DNA of 13,489 bases. It comes from DATEHQ01 sp035279525 (GTDB lineage: Bacteria > Chloroflexota > Dormibacteria > Dormibacterales > Dormibacteraceae). The position numbers and the translations under genes are program-made. The notes below the pieces were generated by a model. That model was given only the letters and a program-made list of their open reading frames with translations. It was not told the DNA's origin and searched no databases. Positions 1-6,232 of this stretch are shown one piece after another; the first letter of the stretch is position 1; each line of letters begins with the position of its first letter. The stretch spans positions 1 to 13,489 of the forward strand of contig DATEHQ010000158.1 of NCBI GenBank assembly GCA_035279525.1. The letters are read 5' to 3'.

Positions 1-154
1 GATGGCCTTCAGGTTCGTCCCGCAGGCTGGGAGGCGACTCGACGGCTCCTTAGCGTTTCCTGAGAAAGAGACGCCGACGGCGACGCCGAAGTTGACGTTA
101 CCGGACACGCGCTCCAATAGGGCGGCGCCGGCGGCGAGGCAAGGGAGATCGAGC

Positions 155-637
155 TCAGGCGGAGGCTGATTCGGTCTCGGCCCGGCGGGCCGCCCCTGCC
201 TCGAGGTGCTCGGCGACCCTGGTCAGCAACCGGCGGAGCTCGGCGCGGTCGCGCGGCACCAGCTGAGACACGGCCGTGGCGATACGCGCCGCTCCCATCC
301 CCCACAGGCGGCGGAACAGGCGGTCGGCTTTCGGCGTCAGCTCGAGCCAGGTGAGGCGGCGGTCCTCCTTGTCTGGCACCCGCCGCAGGTAGCCCTGCTC
401 CTCGAGGCGGTCCACCAGCGGGACCAGCGAGCCGGGCGTGACGTGCAGCCGTCTCGCGAGCTCGCGGCCAGTCTGCGGACCCCAGCGCCGGACCATCACG
501 AGGGCACGAAACTGCGACATCGTGAGATCGACGTCCATGAAGAAGTGCATGGTCTCGTCCGAGAAGGCCAGCTGCTGCCTTCCCCAGGCCCGCATAATGG
601 ACCTGAGCTCGTCGCCGGCGATGTCGCCGTTCCTCAC
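155..637 (-). CDS. MarR-family transcriptional regulator
   Basis: This is a winged-helix DNA-binding regulator of the MarR family, probably the local repressor of the divergent ABC exporter. From the chosen GTG start it is 160 residues. The recognition-helix region is about residues 67-82 (TPGSLVPLVDRLEEQG). The beta-wing is about 85-101, with the family hallmark DKEDRR followed by LELT. Flanking helices provide the dimer interface. The start is uncertain. The frame is open up to a TTG at 673, but that codon lies inside a good -35 box (668-673, GGTCAA on the plus strand), and the paired -10 (TACAGT on the minus strand, 645-650) ends 7 nt before the GTG at 637, which suggests a leaderless start. 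An ATG at 597 would give 146 residues, also normal for the family. The ligand is unknown; MarR proteins typically release DNA on binding small phenolic or drug-like compounds. The family call is firm, the target is inferred from position. Confidence 0.9.
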   Translation of the reverse strand: MRNGDIAGDELRSIMRAWGRQQLAFSDETMHFFMDVDLTMSQFRALVMVRRWGPQTGRELARRLHVTPGSLVPLVDRLEEQGYLRRVPDKEDRRLTWLELTPKADRLFRRLWGMGAARIATAVSQLVPRDRAELRRLLTRVAEHLEAGAARRAETESASA

Positions 638-644
638 CGGTTCG

Positions 645-673
645 ACTGTACCAAATGGCTTGACGCAGGTCAA
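645..673 (-). promoter_or_regulatory. Candidate promoter of the leftward marR gene
   Basis: Read on the minus strand, a -35-like TTGACC (plus 668-673) is separated by 17 bp from a -10-like TACAGT (plus 645-650). The GTG start at 637 follows after 7 nt, so transcription would begin at or next to the start codon. The -35 box lies interleaved with the -35 of the candidate rightward exporter promoter, so the two promoters would compete for polymerase. Confidence 0.5.
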
Positions 674-706
674 TCATTTGATATGATCAAACGGTTTTGG
701 TAGGTT
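660..706 (+). promoter_or_regulatory. Candidate promoter(s) of the ABC exporter operon
   Basis: Two overlapping sigma70-like promoters can be read rightward. The first is TTGACG (660-665), a 16-bp spacer and TATGAT (682-687), giving a leader of about 20 nt. The second is TTGATA (678-683), a 17-bp spacer and TAGGTT (701-706), which ends 7 nt before the GTG at 714 and would give a leaderless message. The second arrangement matches the spacing seen at other starts in this window. Both overlap the inverted repeat at 677-691, so a repressor bound there would block either. Confidence 0.5.
677..691. promoter_or_regulatory. Perfect inverted repeat, likely MarR operator
   Basis: TTTGAT (677-682), a 3-bp spacer ATG, then ATCAAA (686-691): perfect 6-bp arms in an AT-rich patch within GC-rich DNA. 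Size, symmetry and position between the divergent marR and ABC exporter genes are typical of a MarR dimer site. It covers the -10 of one candidate exporter promoter and the -35 of the other, and abuts the -35 of the marR promoter, so both repression and autoregulation are possible. No binding data; inference from sequence. Confidence 0.55.
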
Positions 707-713
707 TCGGAAA

Positions 714-2447
714 GTGCTGATCCAGCTCCTGCGCACGTACTTGCGCCCCTACGTCCGCGAGGTCGCGATCGTCGGCGTGCTCGCGCTCGTCCAGACGATC
801 GCCAACCTCTACCTCCCCAACCTCAACGCGGACATCATCAACAACGGTGTCGCCAAGGGCGACGTTCCTTACATCTGGCGGACCGGCGCCGTGATGCTCG
901 CCATCACGCTCGGCCTCGGCGTGATAGCGATCGGCGGAGTCTACTGGGCGTCTCTGACGTCACAGGGACTCGGCCGGGATCTGCGAGCCTCGGTCTTCCG
1001 CCGGGTCCAGGACTTTTCCGCGCGCGAGATGAACCGCTTCGGGACCGCGTCGCTGATCACGCGCAATACCAACGACGTGCAGCAGATCCAGCTCTTTCTT
1101 CAGATCGCGCTGACCATGATGGTGATGGCGCCGATCATGGCCGTCGGCGGCGTGATCATGGCGCTGCGCGAGGACGTGCAGCTGTCCGCCGTGCTCATCG
1201 TCGTCATTCCGGTGCTGGCGGCGATCGTCGCCTTCATGTTCGTCAAGGCCATTCCGCTCTTCCGCTCGATGCAGGGAAAGATCGACAAGATCAACCAGGT
1301 CCTGCGCGAGCAGATCATGGGCGTGCGGGTCATCCGCGCTTTCATTCGCGCCGACCTCGAGAAGCGACGATTCGAAGAGGCGAACTACGACCTCACGTCC
1401 ACTGCGTTGCGCGTGAATCGCCTGTTCGTCGTCATGTTCCCCGCGGTGCTGCTCGTGATGAACTTCACGACGGTCGCGATTCTCTGGTTCGGCGGCCACC
1501 TGGTCGACAGCGGCCAGATGCCCATCGGCAACATGACCGCATTTCTGCAATACATCATGCAGATCCTCATGTCGCTGATGATGGCCATCGCCCTGGTCAT
1601 CCTCGTCCCCCGCGCGGAGGCGAGCGCGGCGCGGCTGAGGGACGTCGTGACGACCAGGCCGTCGATCGAAGAGCCGGCCAGGCCGGTCGAGCCCACGCAG
1701 GATTCCGGCACCGTCGAGTTTCGCAACGTGACGTTCGGCTATCCGGGCGGCGAGAAGCCGGTGCTCGAGAACGTCGCGTTCGCCCTCAACCCCGGCCAGA
1801 CGACCGCGATCATCGGCGGAACCGGCGGCGGCAAGACGACGCTGCTCAACCTCATCCCCCGATTCTTCGACGCCACCAAGGGCGCGGTGATGGTCGACGG
1901 CGTCGACGTGCGCGAGCAAAGCCTGGAGCGGCTGTGGAGCCGGATGGGGATCGTCCCCCAACGCGCATACCTGTTCAGCGGCACGGTCGCGAGCAACCTG
2001 CGCTTCGGCAAGGAAGACGCAACCGATGACGAGCTCTGGCACGCGCTCGACGTTGCTCAGGCGCGCGATTTCGTGGAGACCATGCCCGGCGGCCTCGCCG
2101 CGCCCATCGACCAGGGTGGGACGAACGTGTCCGGCGGTCAGCGCCAGCGCCTGGCGATCGCCCGCGCGCTCGTGAAGCGCCCGCAGATCTACCTCTTCGA
2201 CGACTGCTTCTCGGCTCTGGACGCCGGGACCGACGCGCGGCTCCGGTCCGCCCTTCGCGCCGACACGAAGACCGCGACGGTGCTGATCGTCGCCCAGCGG
2301 GTGAGCACGATCATGCACGCCGACCGGATCATCGTCCTCGACGAGGGCAGGGTCGCCGGCATCGGCAAGCACGACGAGCTGATCAAGACCTGCGAGCCCT
2401 ACCGGGAGATCGTGGACTCGCAGCTCGGCGAGGCGGCGGTCGCATGA
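714..2447 (+). CDS. ABC exporter half-transporter, degenerate-site subunit
   Basis: This is a half-transporter of the ABCB/MdlB multidrug type: an N-terminal membrane domain (about residues 15-300, six helices) and a C-terminal nucleotide-binding domain (about 333-570). Visible motifs are Walker A GGTGGGKT (368-375), Q-loop Q416, an intact signature VSGGQ (472-476) and Walker B IYLFDD (492-497). Two catalytic positions are altered: the Walker B glutamate is Asp497 and the switch histidine is Gln528 (VAQRVSTI). In heterodimeric exporters such as TM287/288 and LmrCD, this pattern marks the subunit that contributes the Walker motifs of the non-hydrolysing ATP site. The GTG start gives the N-terminus expected for the family (LLRTYLRPY). 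The stop overlaps the next gene's start by 4 nt (ATGA), so the two are translationally coupled. Substrate unknown; the MarR neighbour suggests export of a toxic compound. Confidence 0.93.
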   Translation: MLIQLLRTYLRPYVREVAIVGVLALVQTIANLYLPNLNADIINNGVAKGDVPYIWRTGAVMLAITLGLGVIAIGGVYWASLTSQGLGRDLRASVFRRVQDFSAREMNRFGTASLITRNTNDVQQIQLFLQIALTMMVMAPIMAVGGVIMALREDVQLSAVLIVVIPVLAAIVAFMFVKAIPLFRSMQGKIDKINQVLREQIMGVRVIRAFIRADLEKRRFEEANYDLTSTALRVNRLFVVMFPAVLLVMNFTTVAILWFGGHLVDSGQMPIGNMTAFLQYIMQILMSLMMAIALVILVPRAEASAARLRDVVTTRPSIEEPARPVEPTQDSGTVEFRNVTFGYPGGEKPVLENVAFALNPGQTTAIIGGTGGGKTTLLNLIPRFFDATKGAVMVDGVDVREQSLERLWSRMGIVPQRAYLFSGTVASNLRFGKEDATDDELWHALDVAQARDFVETMPGGLAAPIDQGGTNVSGGQRQRLAIARALVKRPQIYLFDDCFSALDAGTDARLRSALRADTKTATVLIVAQRVSTIMHADRIIVLDEGRVAGIGKHDELIKTCEPYREIVDSQLGEAAVA

Positions 2448-4474
2448 TCGCGCGACCGGGGGCGGCCAGAGAAGCCGGCGCCCAGCGCCAGCCAGGGGGC
2501 TGGATGGGGATGAGCGGCCCGCCGCCGGCCAAGATCGGCAACCCGGGCAAGACGCTGCGCCAGCTGCTCGGCCGCTTGCGACCCGAGCTCGCGCGCATCG
2601 TCGTCGTCGCCATCCTCGGCATCGGCAGCGTGGCGTTCGCGGTGATCGGGCCGAAGATCATCGGCAACGCCACCAACATCATCTTCAACGGGGTCGTCGG
2701 CAAGATGCTGCCGGCGGGCATCACCAAGGCGCAGGCGATCGTGGCTCTCAAGGCGACCGGCCACGGCCAGATCGCTCAGATGCTTTCGGGGATGGACGTC
2801 GTTCCCGGCAAGGGCATCGACTTCAACGCGCTGGCCGCAACTCTCCTCTTTGCCGTCGCGGTCTACGTGCTCTCCTCGGTGCTGCTGTGGGGACAGGGCT
2901 ACATCATGGCCGGCGTAGCGCAGCGCACCGTGTATCGAATGCGGCGCGACGTCGAGGCCAAGCTGTCGCGCCTACCGCTGAAGTATTTCGACAGCCACTC
3001 GCACGGCGACATCCTCAGCCGGGTCACCAACGACATCGACAACATCGCCACGACCCTGCAGCAGGGCCTGAGCCAGATCGTGACCTCGGTGCTCACGGTC
3101 GTCGGCGTGCTCGGGATGATGATCTGGATCAGCCCACTGCTCGCGGTGATCGCCCTCGTCACGGTGCCGCTTTCGGTGGGCGTGACGATTCTCATAGCGC
3201 GCCGATCGCAGAAGGAGTTCGCCGCGCAGTGGAAGTGGACCGGGACGCTGAACGGCCACGTCGAGGAGATGCACACGGGCCACGCGCTCGTGCAGGTGTT
3301 CGGAGGCCGAGCCCGGGCGCAGGACATCTTCGTCGAGCACAACGACAAGCTCTACGCGGCCAGCTTCCGCGCCCAGTTCCTGTCCGGCATCATCCAGCCG
3401 GGCATCCAGTTCCTGGCCAACCTGAACTACGTGGCGATCGCTGTGATCGGCGGATACCGGGTGGCCACCGGCACGATGACGCTCGGTGACGTCCAGGCCT
3501 TCATCGCCTACTCGCGCCAGTTCACGATGCCGATCATGCAGGTCGCGGGGCAGCTCAACCTTTTGCAGTCAGGCCTCGCGTCGGCCGAGCGCGTCTTCGA
3601 GTTCCTCGACGCCGAGGAGGAGACGCCCGATGCGGTCACCGACCGCACGCTCGGCGACGTGTCCGGCGAGGTCGCGCTGGAGCATGTGAACTTCAGCTAC
3701 GACCCTTCGAAGCCCCTGATCGCCGACTTCAACCTGCACGTGCAGCCCGGTCAGACGATAGCGATCGTCGGGCCGACGGGCGCCGGCAAGACCACGATCG
3801 TCAACCTGCTGATGCGCTTCTACGACATCGAGTCGGGCCGCATCCTGGTCGACGGAAGCAACACCCGCGAGCTGCCGCGCGACGTGGTGCGGAAGGCGTT
3901 CGGCATGGTGCTGCAGGACACGTGGCTGTTCGCGGGGACGATCCGCGACAACATCGCGTATGGCAAGGAAGGTGCCACCGAGGACGAGATCATCGCGGCC
4001 GCGCAGGCTGCGCACGTCGACTCTTTCGTGCGCACGCTGCCGAAGGGCTACGACACAGTCCTGGACGACGACGCTTCCGACCTCTCCTCGGGGCAGCGCC
4101 AGCTGCTGACGATCGCGCGCGCGTTCCTCGCCGACCCGAGCATCCTCATCCTCGACGAGGCGACGAGCAACGTCGACACGAGGACCGAGGTGCTGATCCA
4201 GAAGGCGATGGCCCAGCTTCGGCGCGGGCGTACGAGCTTCGTCATCGCGCACCGTCTCTCGACCATCCGGAACGCCGACGCGATCGTCGTCATGGACGGC
4301 GGCAAGATCGTCGAGCAAGGCAGCCACGCCGAGCTGCTGAGCCGCGAGGGGTTCTACTGGAAGCTCTACAACAGCCAGTTCACGGACGCGTGGTCAGGCG
4401 GCGCCGAGGCGAACGGCCACGCGCCGGATCAGCGGACGCTCGCGGCAGTCTCGAAGAAGACCTCGTCGGCGTAG
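2444..4474 (+). CDS. ABC exporter half-transporter, catalytic-site subunit
   Basis: Partner half-transporter, 676 residues. A Gly/Pro-rich N-terminus of about 45 residues precedes a six-helix membrane domain (about 50-385), with a soluble-looking insert (about 85-125) after the first helix. The nucleotide-binding domain spans about 408-645: Walker A GPTGAGKT (443-450), Q491, signature LSSGQ (547-551, consensus LSGGQ), Walker B ILILDE (567-572) with catalytic Glu572, and switch His603. The intact Glu and His and the altered signature complement the upstream subunit exactly, so the heterodimer should have one active and one degenerate ATP site. The ATG at 2444 overlaps the upstream stop. An ATG at 2504, preceded by AGGGGG, is a credible alternative start and would remove 20 poorly conserved residues. 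The last 46 nt overlap the oppositely oriented zinc-finger gene. Confidence 0.93.
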   Translation: MIARPGAAREAGAQRQPGGWMGMSGPPPAKIGNPGKTLRQLLGRLRPELARIVVVAILGIGSVAFAVIGPKIIGNATNIIFNGVVGKMLPAGITKAQAIVALKATGHGQIAQMLSGMDVVPGKGIDFNALAATLLFAVAVYVLSSVLLWGQGYIMAGVAQRTVYRMRRDVEAKLSRLPLKYFDSHSHGDILSRVTNDIDNIATTLQQGLSQIVTSVLTVVGVLGMMIWISPLLAVIALVTVPLSVGVTILIARRSQKEFAAQWKWTGTLNGHVEEMHTGHALVQVFGGRARAQDIFVEHNDKLYAASFRAQFLSGIIQPGIQFLANLNYVAIAVIGGYRVATGTMTLGDVQAFIAYSRQFTMPIMQVAGQLNLLQSGLASAERVFEFLDAEEETPDAVTDRTLGDVSGEVALEHVNFSYDPSKPLIADFNLHVQPGQTIAIVGPTGAGKTTIVNLLMRFYDIESGRILVDGSNTRELPRDVVRKAFGMVLQDTWLFAGTIRDNIAYGKEGATEDEIIAAAQAAHVDSFVRTLPKGYDTVLDDDASDLSSGQRQLLTIARAFLADPSILILDEATSNVDTRTEVLIQKAMAQLRRGRTSFVIAHRLSTIRNADAIVVMDGGKIVEQGSHAELLSREGFYWKLYNSQFTDAWSGGAEANGHAPDQRTLAAVSKKTSSA

Positions 4475-4716
4475 CACCACATCCAGGCCTCGTCCGGCTC
4501 GTACGACGCGACCAGTGGGTGCTGGGTCTTGTGGAAGTGCTTGCTCGCGTGCTTGTTCGGCGACGAGTCGCAGCAGCCGACATGGCCACACTCCATGCAC
4601 AGCCTCAGGTGGACCCAGCGCGCGCCCATCGCGAGGCATTCCTCGCAGCCGCTGGGCGTATTGGGCTTTGGGTACTCGAGGTCGTCGGTCATGTGCGGGC
4701 AGCGCTCCTCGGCCAT
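4429..4716 (-). CDS. UBP-type zinc-finger protein
   Basis: Small 95-residue protein made almost entirely of a ZnF-UBP domain, the fold that in eukaryotic deubiquitinases binds the free C-terminal Gly-Gly of ubiquitin. Likely zinc ligands and landmarks are Cys6 and His8 (CPH), Cys24 and Cys27 (CEEC), Cys40 and Cys43 (CMEC), then the hallmark GHVGCCDSSPNKHASKHF (residues 44-61) and His66. The ATG at 4716 is chosen because the CPH motif lies before the next ATG (4692). On the minus strand a TTTAAT ends 8 nt before the start, and GGGAGG lies only 2 nt away, too close for a normal ribosome site. The gene runs leftward into the last 46 nt of the ABC exporter gene. Upstream it is divergent from cydA, with a palindrome pair between them. 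Bacterial members are fairly common but their function is not established; no ubiquitin-like partner is visible here. Confidence 0.9.
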   Translation of the reverse strand: MAEERCPHMTDDLEYPKPNTPSGCEECLAMGARWVHLRLCMECGHVGCCDSSPNKHASKHFHKTQHPLVASYEPDEAWMWCYADEVFFETAASVR

Positions 4717-4724
4717 GGCCTCCC

Positions 4725-4730
4725 ATTAAA
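4725..4730 (-). promoter_or_regulatory. Candidate -10 box of the zinc-finger gene
   Basis: TTTAAT on the minus strand, ending 8 nt before the ATG at 4716, consistent with a very short or absent leader. No convincing -35 box is seen 16-18 bp upstream. Confidence 0.3.
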
Positions 4731-4764
4731 CGACGGATGGGAAGCTCACCCCTTGCCTTCCAGC

Positions 4765-4784
4765 CGGTTAGTCCGTCGTATCAG
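4765..4784. promoter_or_regulatory. Imperfect second copy of the cydA-upstream palindrome
   Basis: This 20-bp segment matches the perfect palindrome at 4807-4826 at 15 of 20 positions. Its left half (CGGTTAGTCC) has a single mismatch, and most of the outer right half (TATC) is kept. The start-to-start distance is 42 bp, four helical turns at 10.5 bp per turn, so proteins on the two sites would face the same side of the DNA. Confidence 0.5.
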
Positions 4785-4806
4785 GCCTGTCGGGCCGCGA
4801 AAACCC

Positions 4807-4826
4807 CGGATAGTCCGGACTATCCG
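4807..4826. promoter_or_regulatory. Perfect 20-bp palindrome upstream of cydA
   Basis: CGGATAGTCC followed directly by its exact reverse complement GGACTATCCG, with no spacer. It ends 11 bp before the GTG of cydA and lies 90 bp from the start of the divergent zinc-finger gene. A dyad of this length and position is a strong candidate operator for a dimeric regulator of the oxidase and possibly of the divergent gene. It does not resemble the Rex operator (TTGTGAA...TTCACAA). The binding protein is unknown; a redox-, oxygen- or NO-sensing regulator would fit the target. Confidence 0.65.
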
Positions 4827-4837
4827 AAGATGGTCCG

Positions 4838-6232
4838 GTGAGCTCGGACCTCTTGCTGACGAGCGACGCGCTGCTGCCGAGCCGCATCCAGATGGCGTTC
4901 ACCCTCGCCTATCACGTCCTTCTCGTGCCGCTAGGGGTGGCGTTGCCGGCGCTGACGCTCGTGATGGAGGGCATCGGGATCTACCGTCGCGACCCCGTCG
5001 CGACCAAGATCGCCCGCCGCTGGTCGGTGGTGATGGCGGTGCAGTTCGCGGTCGGCGCCGTGACTGGGACGATCCTCTCCTTCGAGTTCGGCATCCTCTG
5101 GCCGCGCCTGATGGGCCGCTTCGGCGCAGCGCTCGGACTCGGCTTCGCCATCGAAGGCCTCGCCTTCTTCCTCGAGGCGATCTTCATCGGCGTCTACCTC
5201 TACGGATGGCGGCGCCTGGCCCCACGGACGCACTTCCTCCTCGGCCTGACGCTTCCCCCGGCCGGCGTGCTCGGCGCGGTTTCGGTGCTCGCCGCCAACG
5301 CGTTCATGAACACGCCCGGCGGAATCACCATGTCCGGCGGGCAGGTGGTCGACGTCGATCCCGTCGCCTCGCTGTTTCGGCCCGCACTCGGCTACGAGTT
5401 CTGGCACTTTCTGGTCGCGATCTACATGACGACCGGTTTCGCGGTCGCCTCCATCTACGCCGTGGCGTGGCTCCGCGGCCGGCGCGACCACTATCAGCGG
5501 CTCGCGTTCGCCGTGCCGTTCACCATCGCCGCGGCATTGACGCCCGTGCAGTTCGTGATCGGCGATCTCGCCGCCCGCGCGCTCGTCCAGGATCAGCCGG
5601 CGAAGTTCGCGGCGATGGAGATCACGTGGACCACGCGCGACCACAATCCGGAGGTGATCGGCGGCGTCATCGACAGCTCGGGTCAGATCCACCTGGGCCT
5701 GTCCATCCCGTCGCTCGACTCGATCCTGGTGCAGTACTCCCCGAACGCAGTCGTGCGCGGGTTGAGCAGCTTTGCGGCCGACGCCCGTCCGGATGCCGTC
5801 GAGGCGAGCATGGTGCACCTTGCCTTCGACGCGATGGTGGGCCTGGGCTCGGCAGGCGCCCTGCTTGCGGCGTGGTACTTCGTGATCCTGGTTCGCAAGC
5901 GCCGGCTGCCCGAGTCGGTCTGGTTCTACCGCCTCGCCTCGCTGGCCGGCGTGGGCTGCTACCTGACCGTCGAGCTCGGATGGGTCACGACCGAGGTCGG
6001 ACGCCAGCCCTGGATCGTCTATGGATTGATGCGCGTCTCCGATGCCGTGACGGACGCGCCCGCGGGTTACGTCTGGGCGATGCTCGCGACGCTAGTCGCC
6101 GTCTACGCCCTGATCGCGTACTTCTTCGTCATGCTCCTGCTCCGCCTGGCGGCGCGCTGGCGCGACGAGGATGCGCCCGAGGTTGGGGCGCCCTACGGAC
6201 CGCGCCCGCGGGACTTCGAACCAAGTGCCTGA
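4838..6232 (+). CDS. cydA: Cytochrome bd quinol oxidase subunit I
   Basis: Subunit I of the bd-type terminal oxidase, which passes electrons from quinol to oxygen in the cytoplasmic membrane; 464 residues, about nine helices. Aligning by eye with E. coli CydA, the haem ligands are kept: His26 (H19 in E. coli), His190 (H186) and Met333 (M393). So are Glu106 and Glu113 (E99, E107) of the AIEG and FFLE segments, Lys256 and Glu261 of the quinol-site KFAAMEITW segment (K252, E257), and the GWVTTEVGRQPW motif (381-392). The Q-loop is short, lacking the long C-terminal insert of the E. coli form. The position of E. coli Arg391 (FRIM) appears to be Asp331 (FDAM), which is unusual. The GTG start follows the palindrome region; no good ribosome site is seen. 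cydB overlaps its 3' end. Confidence 0.96.
   Translation: MSSDLLLTSDALLPSRIQMAFTLAYHVLLVPLGVALPALTLVMEGIGIYRRDPVATKIARRWSVVMAVQFAVGAVTGTILSFEFGILWPRLMGRFGAALGLGFAIEGLAFFLEAIFIGVYLYGWRRLAPRTHFLLGLTLPPAGVLGAVSVLAANAFMNTPGGITMSGGQVVDVDPVASLFRPALGYEFWHFLVAIYMTTGFAVASIYAVAWLRGRRDHYQRLAFAVPFTIAAALTPVQFVIGDLAARALVQDQPAKFAAMEITWTTRDHNPEVIGGVIDSSGQIHLGLSIPSLDSILVQYSPNAVVRGLSSFAADARPDAVEASMVHLAFDAMVGLGSAGALLAAWYFVILVRKRRLPESVWFYRLASLAGVGCYLTVELGWVTTEVGRQPWIVYGLMRVSDAVTDAPAGYVWAMLATLVAVYALIAYFFVMLLLRLAARWRDEDAPEVGAPYGPRPRDFEPSA

Noticed and set aside
1..169. Two open frames at the left edge: a plus-strand frame from ATG at 2 to a stop at 167-169, and a minus-strand frame from GTG at 108 running off the edge.
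   Set aside because: They are mutually antisense, both short, with similar third-position GC and no recognisable domain. The minus-strand one could be the first 36 codons of a real gene, but nothing here decides it.
960..2372. Long minus-strand open frame (470 codons) antisense to the first exporter gene.
   Set aside because: His/Asp/Arg-rich low-complexity translation typical of the antisense of a GC-rich gene.
714..4474. ABC pair considered as CydDC because of the nearby cydAB.
   Set aside because: Asp/Gln degenerate-site pattern, MarR control and an intervening opposite-strand gene fit a drug-type heterodimeric exporter better.
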